64,000 nt of DNA from Pigmentiphaga litoralis (lineage in GTDB: Bacteria; Pseudomonadota; Gammaproteobacteria; Burkholderiales; Burkholderiaceae_B), in assembly GCF_014651835.1 (NCBI RefSeq), contig NZ_BMXQ01000001.1, forward strand, positions 2,702,120 through 2,766,119, given 5' to 3'. Both the position numbers and the translations under genes were made by a program. Each line of letters starts with the position of its first letter. The stretch's first letter is position 1. Below the pieces are notes generated by a model that searched no databases, had not been told where the DNA came from, and worked only from the letters and a program-made list of their open reading frames with translations. Shown here piece after piece: positions 28,001 to 36,432 of this stretch.

Positions 28001-28204
28001 CGGATAGCTCACCCGCTGCTCGGTTTCCAGCGGTGAATAACCCGGCGCCGATGTGTTGATCTGCACCTGCACATTGGTGATGTCGGGGACGGCATCGATG
28101 GGCAGACGGGTGGCGTTGTACAGGCCAAGCGCCGCGACCAGCGCCACGCCCAGCATGACCAGCCATCGTTGATCGATGGCAAAACGGATCAGTTTTTCGA
28201 ACAT
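25049..28204 (-). CDS. czcA: CzcA/CusA-family heavy-metal RND efflux pump
   Basis: Proton-driven inner-membrane pump of a tripartite divalent-cation exporter, 1051 residues as usual. TM1 is WLVMLGVALVAALGLYNATRLP, followed by VPDITNVQVQINTSAPGYSP. The heavy-metal RND signature LDFGIIVDGAVVIVEN in TM4 (about 400-415) has the two aspartates and the glutamate typical of Zn/Co/Cd pumps such as CzcA. The porter-domain duplicate and the C-terminal TM set (GGILALYLRDLPLSITAAV) are intact. ATG 28204 lies just after the czcB stop (28216), a gap of 11 bases. Metal specificity is inferred from the acidic TM4 residues. Confidence 0.94.
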   Translation of the reverse strand: MFEKLIRFAIDQRWLVMLGVALVAALGLYNATRLPIDAVPDITNVQVQINTSAPGYSPLETEQRVSYPVETAMAGLPGLQQTRSLSRYGLSQVTAIFKDGTDIHAARQLVNQRLQEATARLPAGVVPVMGPISTGLGEIYLWTVEAESGARKPDGSPYTPTDLREIQDWVIKPQLRNVPGVTEINTIGGHAKEYHVAPSVDRLSSYGLTLQDVVTALNRNNDNVGAGYIEKQGEQYLVRAPGQVRTEDDIRDILVGRVQGQPIRIRDVAQVGIGRELRTGAATENGAEVVLGTVFMLIGENSRTVSRAVDRKMSDINQTLPKGVRAVTVYDRTVLVNKAIATVRTNLLEGAALVIAVLFVFLGNLRAALITAMVIPLSMLFTFSGMVTYRISANLMSLGALDFGIIVDGAVVIVENCVRRLAHAQHARGRNLTLQERFDEVFEAAREARRPLLYGQLIIMVVYLPIFALTGVEGKMFHPMAFTVVLALIGAMLLSLTFVPAAVALFIGNRVVEKDNRLMQGASRGYRRGLDAALANGPVVLTIAVVAIALSGVMASRLGSEFIPNLDEGDIAIQALRIPGTSLTQSVALQQQLERRLVDRFPEIERVFARTGTAEVASDPMPPNISDGYIMLKPRDQWPVPRKTRAELLAAIQQEAAQVPGNAYEFSQPIQLRFNELISGVRSDVAVKVFGDDQAVLNRTANAIAAVLQRVPGASGVKVEQTTGLPMLTVNIDRQAAARYGLNLADVQFAIGTAIGGQEAGTFFQGDRRFAIVVRLPESTRSDLDAMRRLPIALPAGAGGPTTFLPLGEIASFDLAPGPNQVSREDGKRRVVVSTNVTGRDIGSFVTEAEAAIRSQVTVPPGYWTGWGGTFEQLQSATARLMWVVPAALALVFVILFAMFGNLKDGAIVFTGIPFALTGGILALYLRDLPLSITAAVGFIALSGVAVLNGLVMLSFIRGLREAGHTLDQAIREGAATRLRPVLMTALVASLGFVPMALATGTGAEVQRPLATVVIGGILSSTALTLFVLPVLYRLAHGRRERARAGAPVPA

Positions 28205-28215
28205 GGCCGTTCCGC

Positions 28216-29508
28216 TCAATGGGTATGTTCGGCGCTGGACTTGCCCAGCTCGGACTTCAACACGAAGCTGTTGCCCGAGGCGTAGCGTTCACCGGCCTGC
28301 AGTCCGCTGACGATCTCGACATGGGTTGCGGACGACCGCCCGACCGTGACCGGCCGCGCGCGCAAGGTGTCGCCATCGGCCACGAAGACCGATGGCTTGT
28401 CTTCCACGGTCTGGATCGCCGCAACCTCGACGGCCACCGGCGCCGTCACACGATCGACCAGCGCGCGCACCGTCACGAACAGACCGGGCCGCCAGGCCAT
28501 GTCCGGATTGGCCAGCGTGACGCGCGCCGTGGCGGTGCGGGTCTGCTGGCCCAGCAGGGATCCGATGTACGACACCTTGCCGGTGGCCTGCGCCTCGAAC
28601 GCCGCGGCACGGATGCTGGCCTGCTGCCCCACCCGCACCCGGCCCAGGTCCTGGGCGGATACGACAAATTCGGCCCAGACCGAACGCAGGTCGGACAGGG
28701 TAAAGACGGTCGCGTTGTCGGCCACGGCCTCGCCGAGCGAGATGTGCTTTTCAACGATGACCCCGTCGAAGGGCGCACGCAGTTCGTACTGGTTCAACTG
28801 CGCCCCACCGCGTTGCGCGCCAATCGCTGCGAGTTTTTCAGTTGCGTTGCGCACGGCGATCTGCGATTCCTGCAGGGCGGTGGTGGCTTGAAGGTAGTCC
28901 TGCTCGGCCGAGATCTTTTCTTCGAACAGGGTCTTTTCGCGCTGATGCAAACGCTGGGCAAGATCGAGCCGGCGCTGTGCGGCCTGCAGTTCGCTGCGCA
29001 TGTCCGAGACGCCCGGACTGGCGATCACGGCCAGCACGTCGCCCTTCCTGACCTGCTGCCCGATGCTGGCCGGCACGCGTTCGACCACGCCGCCAACGCG
29101 CGGCACGACGTGCGCCGTCAGGTCATCGTTGAACTTGATCTCGCCGGGAAATTCGGTGGCGTCCTGTACCGTGGCCGGGCCGGCCGTGGCGATCGTCACG
29201 CCCGAGGCGGACAGCTGCGCCGGGCTGAGTTTGACGGCGTCGCCCGCGTGGGTGTCGGCCTTGCTCGGATTCTGGGCGGCGGCAGGGGGCGCTGAGGCGG
29301 CAGGCGTCTTGCCCGACGCGCCGTGGCTTGCGTCGTCATCACCGCCCTGCGTTGTACCGCCCTGCGTAGCCTGCTCGCCATGCCCATGGTCGTCGTGCCC
29401 GGCTTCATTGCCGTGGTCGCGTCCACTGAACAGCATCGCGGCGCCCGCGACGACGCCAAGCAGAATGACCGTCGCCATCGCGACCCGTTGTTTCTTTGAA
29501 ATTGCCAT
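28216..29508 (-). CDS. czcB: CzcB-type RND periplasmic adaptor
   Basis: Membrane-fusion protein of 430 residues linking the CzcA pump and CzcC channel in the periplasm. An N-terminal membrane anchor (VAMATVILLGVVAGAAMLF, about 8-26) is followed by a histidine-rich stretch, HDDHGHGEQ. The domains follow in order: lipoyl/barrel-sandwich (GVVERVPASIGQQVRKGDVL), coiled-coil hairpin (about 190-260), and beta-barrel (VSAQDLGRVRVGQQASI). The His-rich segment may bind metal, as known in several CzcB proteins. ATG 29508 follows AAGGACACCCTC; in-frame sequence upstream lies inside czcC. Confidence 0.93.
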   Translation of the reverse strand: MAISKKQRVAMATVILLGVVAGAAMLFSGRDHGNEAGHDDHGHGEQATQGGTTQGGDDDASHGASGKTPAASAPPAAAQNPSKADTHAGDAVKLSPAQLSASGVTIATAGPATVQDATEFPGEIKFNDDLTAHVVPRVGGVVERVPASIGQQVRKGDVLAVIASPGVSDMRSELQAAQRRLDLAQRLHQREKTLFEEKISAEQDYLQATTALQESQIAVRNATEKLAAIGAQRGGAQLNQYELRAPFDGVIVEKHISLGEAVADNATVFTLSDLRSVWAEFVVSAQDLGRVRVGQQASIRAAAFEAQATGKVSYIGSLLGQQTRTATARVTLANPDMAWRPGLFVTVRALVDRVTAPVAVEVAAIQTVEDKPSVFVADGDTLRARPVTVGRSSATHVEIVSGLQAGERYASGNSFVLKSELGKSSAEHTH

Positions 29509-29518
29509 GAGGGTGTCC

Positions 29519-30823
29519 TTAGCGACCAAGAATGCGGTCGATGGTGGCGGCGGCCTGGTAGGCGTTGGCCAGCTGGTCGAGGTAGCGCGCACGGGCCTGG
29601 AACAGGGTGCGCTGGCTGTCGAGCACTTCAAGAAAGCTGAACTTGCCGGCTTCAAAGCCGCGGGTGGCGGCATCGAACGCCTGCTGCGCGGCGGGCAGGA
29701 TGGCCGTGCGCAAGGTGCCCGCCGACTCGCGCGATACCGTCAACGCGGCCGACGCGCGGCGCAACTCGAAGCCCAGCCTGGCGGCCAGGACCTGCTGCTG
29801 GTCGCGGGCCTGGTCGGCCCGGCTCAAGGCCTGGTACAGGTTGCCCTGGTTGCGGTCAAAGACGGGGATCGGAATCGAGACGCCCACCACGGCCTGCGTC
29901 AGGCCCAGTTCATTGTTGCGGCGTGCGCCCACGTTGAATGTGACGTCGGGATAGCGGCGCGTGCGTTCCACGTCGACCTGCGCGCGCAGGCGATCCGACT
30001 CGCGCTGGCTGGCCACCACGTCGGGCGAGTCGGCCAGGGCCTGCAACAGCGCCTCGATCGATGGCCGCTCGGGCAGGTGATCCAGCACGCCGCCCACGTC
30101 GCCAAAGGGCATGGCGGCGTTGCCCCACAAGGACACCAGGCCGTCACGCGCCACCTGCAGCGCGGCACGGCCTTCGGCCAGCGCAAGTTCGGCATTGGCC
30201 TGTTCGACCCCGGCCTTGGTTGCCTCCACCGGCGAGATCTTGCCGGCCTCGACCCGCCGGCCCGCGATGCGCGCGCCCTGGCTGGCCAGGTCGACCGACG
30301 CCTGGGCGAGGCGAATGCGTTCCTGCGCGATCAGGATCGCAAAGAACGCGCCGATCACCTCGGCCCGCAACTGCGCCCGCGCCACGTTGAACTGCGCCCG
30401 CGCCAGATCGCGGCTGGCGTCGGCCGCCGTCATCCGGGCGGCGCGCTTGCCGCCCAGCTCGATCGGCAGGCCGATCTGCGCGGTCGTGATGCGGCTGGAT
30501 GAGCGGGTGTCCTCCATCGAGGTGCCCACTTCGGGGTTGGGCCGCGTCGCCGCCTGGATCGCCTCACCTTCGGCAATGTCGATATCGCGAGCAGCGGCGG
30601 ACAGGAAAAAGCTGCCAGCCGACGCGCGTGCCAGCGCCTGCGCCAGGGTCAGCGGTTCAGGGGGGATCAGAGGGCTGGCTGCCTGCGCAGGCGGGGTGCC
30701 GGGCAACACAGTTGATAGTGCGTCGGGTACGGCAGCCGGCGCCGGGGGCGCAAGCTGCGCGTACGTGTGCGCAGGGAACATCGAGCAGGCCGCAAGCAAG
30801 GGCGGCAACCACCATGGCGTCAT
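29519..30823 (-). CDS. czcC: CzcC-type outer-membrane efflux channel (TolC family)
   Basis: Outer-membrane factor of the metal efflux complex, 434 residues. The signal peptide is MTPWWLPPLLAACSMFPAHTYA. The mature protein has the two OEP repeats of long helices: LALAEGRAALQ near the middle and the second repeat with LDSQRTLFQARARYLDQLANAYQA near the C-terminus. NPEVGTSMEDTRSS and PDVTFNVGARRNNELG are strand regions. It lies between czcI and czcB, with 10 bases to the czcB start. Confidence 0.92.
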   Translation of the reverse strand: MTPWWLPPLLAACSMFPAHTYAQLAPPAPAAVPDALSTVLPGTPPAQAASPLIPPEPLTLAQALARASAGSFFLSAAARDIDIAEGEAIQAATRPNPEVGTSMEDTRSSSRITTAQIGLPIELGGKRAARMTAADASRDLARAQFNVARAQLRAEVIGAFFAILIAQERIRLAQASVDLASQGARIAGRRVEAGKISPVEATKAGVEQANAELALAEGRAALQVARDGLVSLWGNAAMPFGDVGGVLDHLPERPSIEALLQALADSPDVVASQRESDRLRAQVDVERTRRYPDVTFNVGARRNNELGLTQAVVGVSIPIPVFDRNQGNLYQALSRADQARDQQQVLAARLGFELRRASAALTVSRESAGTLRTAILPAAQQAFDAATRGFEAGKFSFLEVLDSQRTLFQARARYLDQLANAYQAAATIDRILGR

Positions 30824-30957
30824 TCATCGCATCCAGAGTCATCGACAATCGGAGGCGAGACGAGGCGGATCGAAGATCCGTGCCTGGGGCCGTCCAGATG
30901 CGGACGCACGCTGACGAAGTCAGGCAGGCGCCGGGCAGAAGGACGTCGTCTCGCCGG

Positions 30958-31305
30958 TCAGGCGAGACGCAGCCAATTGGGACGTTCGGGCTCGGCGACG
31001 CGGGCCGACATGACTGCAAAGGTCACGGCAGGCGGCGCATAGGGTCGCGCGGCAGGCGCGGCAACGACGGGGGCAACGGGAAGGACACTGGGGCAGGCGA
31101 TCAGGTGGCAGATCGTGCAGTCCTGGTCGGGGACCAGGGATCCGTCGGTTCGTTTGTCGGCGGACGCGCGATGCTCATGCTCGTGGTGGCCGAAGTGGCT
31201 CGACCTGGCGGCGCCGGATTCATGCTGACAGTACGCGGCCGCGCTCCCCCAGACGGACTGGAGCGGCAGCAAGACGATCATCAGCAGGAAAACGAAGCGG
31301 CGCAT
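30958..31305 (-). CDS. czcI: CzcI-like periplasmic protein
   Basis: A small exported protein of 115 residues, first gene of the czc operon. The signal peptide MRRFVFLLMIVLLPLQSVWGSAAAYCQHE is followed by the histidine cluster SSHFGHHEHEH (about 36-46), the region DGSLVPDQDCTICH, and a C-terminal ...PERPNWLRLA. This is the pattern of CzcI/cobalt-zinc-cadmium resistance proteins. The role is not settled; CzcI is thought to modulate czc regulation. ATG 31305 is preceded by a -10-like TATAAT only 6 bases upstream and by no clear ribosome binding site. Confidence 0.85.
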   Translation of the reverse strand: MRRFVFLLMIVLLPLQSVWGSAAAYCQHESGAARSSHFGHHEHEHRASADKRTDGSLVPDQDCTICHLIACPSVLPVAPVVAAPAARPYAPPAVTFAVMSARVAEPERPNWLRLA

Positions 31306-31316
31306 AACGGCATTAT
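31306..31316 (-). promoter_or_regulatory. TATAAT -10 element just before czcI
   Basis: On the minus strand, TATAAT lies 6 bases before the czcI ATG (TATAATGCCGTTATG). With a normal start site the mRNA would have almost no leader. A GGTTTA at 16-base spacing is a poor -35. Confidence 0.45.
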
Positions 31317-31321
31317 AGCCA

Positions 31322-31347
31322 CGGCCCGCCCGGTAAACCGGCGGGCC
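31322..31347 (-). terminator. GC-rich hairpin at the 3' end of the chemoreceptor gene
   Basis: GGCCCGCC / GGCGGGCC arms (31324-31347) with a short loop lie 11 bases after the chemoreceptor stop. There is no U-run. It also overlaps the region where a czcI -35 box should be, so it may serve both. Confidence 0.5.
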
Positions 31348-31357
31348 CTGCTGTGGC

Positions 31358-33391
31358 TTACGTGCGCAGTGTACGGATGGTCTCGTCCAGCACCTGTGCC
31401 TGGTTCTGCAGCGATTCGGCCGAAGCGACCGATTGCTGCACGGCCGCTGCCGATTCTTCCGCGTACTGAGCAATCTGCTCGACACGGCTGGCAATCTGTT
31501 CCGACGCCGACTTCTGTTCCATGGCGGCGTTCGAGATGTCGGCGATGACTTCTGCCGTGCGGCTTGCGGCTTCCTGGATCCGGCTGAGCACCGTGCCGGC
31601 CTGGCGCGCACCGGCGGCCGATGCCTGCATGTCGGTGTTGACCTCGCGCATGGTCTGCGCGGCGATCGTGGTCTGCTTCTGCACGGCGGCGATCACCGAT
31701 GCGATCTGCGCGGTCGACGTCTTGGTGCGTTCGGCCAGGCCGCGCACCTCGTCGGCCACCACCGAGAAGCCCCGACCTTCTTCGCCGGCACGGGCCGCTT
31801 CGATCGCGGCGTTCAGTGCCAGCAGGTTGGTCTGCTCGGCAATTTCCTGAATGGTCTTGACCACGGCGGAAATCTGGCGCGACGAGGCTTCAAGTTGCTG
31901 CACGACTTCGGCGGAATTGGCGACGCGGTCGGCCATCTTCTCGATTTCGCTGACAGTCTGCTTGACCACGGCGGAGCCTTCTTCGGCCGCCGTGCTCGAC
32001 GCTTTGGAAAAGCCGTTGGCTTCGCGAGTGCTGTCGGCGATCTGCGAGATCGACACGGTCAGTTCTTCCACGGCGGCGGCGACGCCGCTGGCCGCTTCGG
32101 ACTGGACTTCGGTACCGCGGCCGATCTGGTTCAGCGCCTGCAGGGTCTGCGTGGTGGCCACGGCCACTTGCGAGCCCGTCGCGTTCATCTGCTGCGCCAG
32201 CTGGGCAATGCGTACCCGGGTCGCGTTGATGCGCTCGGCCATGATGTGGATTTCGTTGTTCGAGCCAGCGGGGCCGGTCGGCACGTCGCGGGTCAGATCC
32301 CCTTCACCCAGGCGTGTCACCCCGGCAACCACGTCACGCACGGGGCGCAGTGCGAACGACATGCGGGCAAACACCACCAGGCCGGTCAGGATGCCGCTGA
32401 TCAGCAGCAGCGCCACGACCAGGGCGATCTGCTTGTACTGGGCAGCCAGGAAATCCGACTTGGCGCCTTGCGCGGCCAGGGTCCAGCCCCAGCTTGGAAC
32501 GGTCTTGAACGCGACGAACTGCGTGGCGTCGTCGGTCGTCATCTTAGATTCCGTGAAGCCCGCCGCTTCATCGACCAGCTTCTGGAACTCCGGACGATCG
32601 GCTTCCGGCGTGTCGGACACCAGCTTGCCCTTATACGTGGGATGCACCAGGAATTCGGCGCTGCCATTTGCGCCCGAGGTCAGCGCGAACATGGAGCCGA
32701 AGCCGGCCACGGTCGATTCTTCGATGTACTTGAGCGTGGAAGCGACGTCGTCGGACAGGTCCACCTGCAGCGTCAGGCCGCCGAAGATCTTGCCGTTGTC
32801 GTCTTTCAAAGGACGCACATGCATGGCGTACCAGCGGCCGCCTCGGTACACGATGTTGGTCGCCGCAGTCGACGTATCGAGCGTTTTCACGACAAAATCG
32901 TCGGACGACACCGCAGCGCCCGTCAGGGGCTGGCCGTCGGCGCCACGCTGCATGGTCGCGGCACGGATCCACTGATTGTTGTGACGCACGATGAGTTCCG
33001 GGTCGGCGCCGGTATAGCTGCGCATGCGCTGCAGCACCGACGTATTGCCGTTCAGGATGGTTTCGCCTGCGCGCACGGTGACGACTTCGCCGGCGGTGCC
33101 GGTTTCGGTCATGGTGCCGTCGGGGGACGGCAGTTCGCCCAGCATGCGCTGGAACACCAGCAACTGGCGTTCAACCCGCAGACGGGTGGATTCGTAGGAC
33201 GACACCAGGCTGCTGCTGACGGAATCCAGGGAAGCCATCATTTCGCGTTCGACCGCCTGCCGAGCGGCGCGGACGCCCTGCACGGCCACCACGACGGCGG
33301 TCACCCCTGAAATGATTGCGCTCAGTGACAGAGCCAATACCAAGACTTGCTTGGCCAGCGAACGCTGACCAAGACTGAAAGACGACGCCAT
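31358..33391 (-). CDS. Methyl-accepting chemotaxis protein with Cache-type sensor
   Basis: Membrane chemoreceptor of 677 residues. TM1 is QVLVLALSLSAIISGVTAVVVAV (about 14-36). A periplasmic domain of about 280 residues, with GGRWYAMHVRPLKDDNGKIFGGLTLQVDLSD (GKIFGGLTLQVDL is typical), indicates a Cache sensor. TM2 is IALVVALLLISGILTGLVVF, then comes HAMP. The signalling hairpin tip reads AARAGEEGRGFSVVADEVRGLAER (EEGRGFSVVADEVR). No C-terminal NWETF-type pentapeptide is present. The Cache ligand cannot be predicted. ATG 33391 follows GTGGGGTGGGAAACG. It stands alone between the czc operon and a LysR gene. Confidence 0.92.
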   Translation of the reverse strand: MASSFSLGQRSLAKQVLVLALSLSAIISGVTAVVVAVQGVRAARQAVEREMMASLDSVSSSLVSSYESTRLRVERQLLVFQRMLGELPSPDGTMTETGTAGEVVTVRAGETILNGNTSVLQRMRSYTGADPELIVRHNNQWIRAATMQRGADGQPLTGAAVSSDDFVVKTLDTSTAATNIVYRGGRWYAMHVRPLKDDNGKIFGGLTLQVDLSDDVASTLKYIEESTVAGFGSMFALTSGANGSAEFLVHPTYKGKLVSDTPEADRPEFQKLVDEAAGFTESKMTTDDATQFVAFKTVPSWGWTLAAQGAKSDFLAAQYKQIALVVALLLISGILTGLVVFARMSFALRPVRDVVAGVTRLGEGDLTRDVPTGPAGSNNEIHIMAERINATRVRIAQLAQQMNATGSQVAVATTQTLQALNQIGRGTEVQSEAASGVAAAVEELTVSISQIADSTREANGFSKASSTAAEEGSAVVKQTVSEIEKMADRVANSAEVVQQLEASSRQISAVVKTIQEIAEQTNLLALNAAIEAARAGEEGRGFSVVADEVRGLAERTKTSTAQIASVIAAVQKQTTIAAQTMREVNTDMQASAAGARQAGTVLSRIQEAASRTAEVIADISNAAMEQKSASEQIASRVEQIAQYAEESAAAVQQSVASAESLQNQAQVLDETIRTLRT

Positions 33392-33498
33392 CGTTTCCCA
33401 CCCCACGTTATTGTCGGACGCTCCGGATTGCCTGGAACGGCCTGTTTTCCAGGGCCGTGGGAATCACGCGAACGAGTGTGAGCACCTTTACGGCAGGA

Positions 33499-34437
33499 TC
33501 AGGAGAGAATTGAGGAATTTATTACGTCTGGTGTGAGCAAGCCCTCACCGACCCGGTCCAGAAGCAGATCCGCCATCGCGCGCGCCGCTGGGGACAGATC
33601 GCGATCGGCGCGCCAGACCAGTCCGATCGGCCGCCGGATCACCGGGTCGACCAGGTCGCGCTGCACCAGTCCAGCTTGCGCCACCACCGCCGCGGCCACC
33701 GACGGCAGCGCCGCGACGCCACATCCGGCCATTACCATGGCCGCCACCGTCATCAGGTGGTCGACCTCGTAGGCCGGCGAAAACTGCACGCCGTGCTGCA
33801 AGGCCGCTGCCGCCACGTATTGCCGCACGCTGGTCGGGTGCGACATGGACACGTGCGGGTAGGCCAGGCAGGACGCGAACGGGATCGGGGCGGCGCCGGC
33901 CAGGGGATGACCGCGAGGCATCAGCAGCACGAACCGGTCTTCGGTCAACGATTGGTAGGTCAGGTCGGCATAGGCCGGGTCAGCCGCCGTCAGGGCAAAG
34001 TCCACCTCGCCCCGCTGGACCAGGGCGAAGGCCGGGGCCGACAAGGTGTCGATCAGCCGCAGCCGGATGTCCGGATAGCGGGCGCTGTAGGCAGCGAACA
34101 GGTCCGGCATCAGCTTGGCCGCGAACGAGGGCAGCGCGGCCACCGCCACCGACCCGCTGCGCAGCTGGGAAATGTCCCGCACGGCGCCGACGGCGGCGTC
34201 AAAACGCGCCAGCACCTCGGTCGCATCCGTCACGAACTGCTCGCCGGCGGCGGTCAGGCTGACCTTGCGGGTCGTCCGCTGGAACAGGCGCGCCTGCACG
34301 GCCGCTTCGGTCCGCAGCACGATGGACGACACCGCCGACTGCGACAGATGCAGCTGTGTCGCCGCCTGGCTGAAGCTGAGCGTGCCCGCCACGGCCAGAA
34401 AGGTGCGCAGATCGTGCGTGGACAGGTCGGCTTTCAT
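33499..34437 (-). CDS. LysR-family regulator of the beta-hydroxyacid cluster (putative)
   Basis: A 312-residue LysR protein. The helix-turn-helix is FLAVAGTLSFSQAATQLHLSQSAVSSIVLR (about residues 12-41), followed by RTTRKVSLTAAGEQF. The effector domain spans about 95-300. It is divergent from the dehydrogenase/BKACE/Bug genes, with about 100 bases between the start codons, so it is the likely activator of that cluster. ATG 34437 is chosen; a TTG at 34461 would add 8 residues. Confidence 0.87.
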   Translation of the reverse strand: MKADLSTHDLRTFLAVAGTLSFSQAATQLHLSQSAVSSIVLRTEAAVQARLFQRTTRKVSLTAAGEQFVTDATEVLARFDAAVGAVRDISQLRSGSVAVAALPSFAAKLMPDLFAAYSARYPDIRLRLIDTLSAPAFALVQRGEVDFALTAADPAYADLTYQSLTEDRFVLLMPRGHPLAGAAPIPFASCLAYPHVSMSHPTSVRQYVAAAALQHGVQFSPAYEVDHLMTVAAMVMAGCGVAALPSVAAAVVAQAGLVQRDLVDPVIRRPIGLVWRADRDLSPAARAMADLLLDRVGEGLLTPDVINSSILS

Positions 34438-34446
34438 TGATTTATC

Positions 34447-34461
34447 TTGAATTTCGATCAA
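34447..34461. promoter_or_regulatory. T-N11-A type LysR box candidate
   Basis: TTGAATTTCGATCAA has inverted TTGA / TCAA ends and lies in the divergent promoter region. The form fits a LysR recognition box. Confidence 0.4.
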
Positions 34462-34536
34462 TATATCAAAAACGAGCGCTTAACCGATAAGCGGACGGGG
34501 CATAGACTGACCGGCTGTCTTGAAGGGAGCCTTCTC

Positions 34537-35490
34537 ATGTTGATGTATCCGTCCCAGTCGCGCGCCGTGGTCGTTGGTGGCGGCACCATGGGCAACGACG
34601 TTGCCGCGGTGCTGGCCCGCGCCAGTTGCCCCACTATCATCGTCGAGTCGTCCGCCGCCCGCCGGGAGGCCCTGCCCGGCACACTGGCCGCCGCACTCGA
34701 CACGCATGCGGCCCAGGCGCATCTGGTGTCGGTCGTGGCCGACCTGGACGACATCGACTGGTCGGGCATCGACCTGGTCATCGAGTGCATTCCCGAACGC
34801 GTCGATATCAAGCAGGCCTTGTTTGCCCGGCTGGAACAACTGGCCCGGCCGGACTGCCTCCTGACCAGCAACAGTTCCAGCTTTCCGATCAGCGCGATTG
34901 CCGAGGGCCTGAGCACCGGCGGCCGCATGCTGGGCCTGCACTTCTTCATGCCCGCGCACCTGGTGCCGCTGGTCGAGGTCGTGATGGGCGGCGCAAGCGA
35001 GCTCGCACACGCGCAGGCTCTGTCCGACTTCATGCGCCGCTGCGCCATGGTGCCGGTGCTGGTCAAGAAGGACCTGCCGGGCTTTCTGGCCAACCGGCTT
35101 CAGCATGCGCTGTCGCGGGAAGCCTTCGACATGATCGACCAGGGCATTGCGTCGCCCGAAGATGTCGATGCCGCCGTGCGTTTCGGCTTTGGCTTCCGCT
35201 TTCTGGCCGCCGGCCCCGTCATGCAGCGCGACCATGCCGGGATCGAAGTGCATTGCGCCGCCGGCGCGACCATGTATCCGACCTTGAACAACTCGCCGTT
35301 GCCGGCCAAAGCCCTGAGCGACCGCGTGGCCGCGGGGCATCTGGGCATGAAAACGGGCCAGGGCTTCTATACCTGGACGCCCGAGACCATTGCCGCTGAA
35401 CGCAAGCGCTACGATGATCTGCTCAAGGCCGGCCTGACCCTGCTTGCCAAGGAACTGCCACCGCTCCAACCGGGACCTGACCATGATTGA
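34537..35490 (+). CDS. NAD-dependent 3-hydroxyacyl-CoA / 3-hydroxyacid dehydrogenase
   Basis: A stand-alone 317-residue dehydrogenase of the 3-hydroxyacyl-CoA dehydrogenase fold. The Rossmann motif is AVVVGGGTMGNDVA (about 9-22). LVIECIPERVDIKQALF and SNSSSFPISAIAE follow, and GLHFFMPAHLVPLVEVV carries the catalytic histidine. The C-terminal helical domain is present. L-carnitine dehydrogenase and L-gulonate 3-dehydrogenase share this build, so a free beta-hydroxy acid is as likely a substrate as a CoA ester. AAGGGAGCC precedes ATG 34537. Its last 8 bases overlap the BKACE gene, so the product 3-keto acid is probably passed to that enzyme. Confidence 0.87.
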   Translation: MLMYPSQSRAVVVGGGTMGNDVAAVLARASCPTIIVESSAARREALPGTLAAALDTHAAQAHLVSVVADLDDIDWSGIDLVIECIPERVDIKQALFARLEQLARPDCLLTSNSSSFPISAIAEGLSTGGRMLGLHFFMPAHLVPLVEVVMGGASELAHAQALSDFMRRCAMVPVLVKKDLPGFLANRLQHALSREAFDMIDQGIASPEDVDAAVRFGFGFRFLAAGPVMQRDHAGIEVHCAAGATMYPTLNNSPLPAKALSDRVAAGHLGMKTGQGFYTWTPETIAAERKRYDDLLKAGLTLLAKELPPLQPGPDHD

Positions 35491-36316
35491 TGCCGCCACC
35501 GCTTTTGCCGAACCGCTGATCCTGACCGTGGCGCCGAACGGCGCGTACAAGAAACGGGCCGACCACGGCGCGTTGCCGGTCACGCCCGAGCACCTGGCCG
35601 ATACCGCCAAACGCTGCCTGGACGCCGGCGCGGCCATGATCCACATGCATGTGCGTGCCGCAGACGAGCGGCACAGCCTGGACCCCGCCGCCTACCTGCT
35701 GGCGACCGAGACCGTGCGCCGCGCCGTCGGCAAGGAACTGGTCATCCAGATCACCACCGAAGCGGCGCAGGTGTATGCGCCCGACGAACAGGTCGCGTCG
35801 GTCATGGCAGTTGCGCCCGAAGCCGTGTCGGTGGGCCTGCGTGAAGTCGCGGTGGGACCGCAAGCCGACGAACGCGTCGCCAGGCTGTTCAGCTGGCTGG
35901 CCCGCGAACGCGTCATGACCCAGGTGATTCTGTATGACACCGCGGACGTGGCGCAGTGGCAGTCCTATCGGCAACGCGGCATCGTGCCCGAAGCGCCCTG
36001 GTTCCTGCTGTTCGTGTTGGGCCGCTACACCGCGGGCCAGACCTCGCTGCCCGCGGACCTGCTGCCCTTCCTGGCCGCCGATGATCGCACCTACCCCTGG
36101 GCCATGTGCGCGTTTGGCAAGCACGAACATGCGTGCGCGGCCGCCGCTGCGGCGCTGGGCGGACATGCGCGGGTCGGCTTCGAAAACAATCTGTACCTGA
36201 AAGATGGCAGCATCGCGCCCGACAACGCGGCGCTGGTGAAGCAGGCGGCGCAGGCCGGACTGGACTGTGGCCGCCGGCTGGCGACGGCTGATGATGTGCG
36301 GCGGCGGTTCGGCTGA
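35483..36316 (+). CDS. Beta-keto acid cleavage enzyme (BKACE, DUF849)
   Basis: A Zn-dependent enzyme of 277 residues that condenses a 3-keto acid with acetyl-CoA to give acetoacetate and a shorter acyl-CoA. Features are LILTVAPNGAYKKRADH at the N-terminus, the HxH zinc pair in AAMIHMHVRAAD (about 50-61), EAVSVGLREV, and VGFENNLYLKDG near residue 230 with the usual glutamate. Typical members have about 270-310 residues. It starts at ATG 35483 inside the end of the dehydrogenase gene. The pair of 3-hydroxyacid dehydrogenase and BKACE is known in carnitine catabolism. No carnitine-specific gene is nearby, so the substrate is open. Confidence 0.88.
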   Translation: MIDAATAFAEPLILTVAPNGAYKKRADHGALPVTPEHLADTAKRCLDAGAAMIHMHVRAADERHSLDPAAYLLATETVRRAVGKELVIQITTEAAQVYAPDEQVASVMAVAPEAVSVGLREVAVGPQADERVARLFSWLARERVMTQVILYDTADVAQWQSYRQRGIVPEAPWFLLFVLGRYTAGQTSLPADLLPFLAADDRTYPWAMCAFGKHEHACAAAAAALGGHARVGFENNLYLKDGSIAPDNAALVKQAAQAGLDCGRRLATADDVRRRFG

Positions 36317-36432
36317 ATGCTTCGACGGCTATTTAAAGCAGGAAGGACGGCGACCGGAGTCCATCCGGCGCCTGGATATAACTAGAAGACACACGACACA
36401 CCACGCGCTCATTGAAAGCGCAGGAGACACCC

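Noticed and set aside
30958-31611. A longer version of the czcI gene reaching into the chemoreceptor gene
   Set aside because: The upstream part has no homology and overlaps the antisense of the chemoreceptor C-terminus; the signal peptide begins at 31305.
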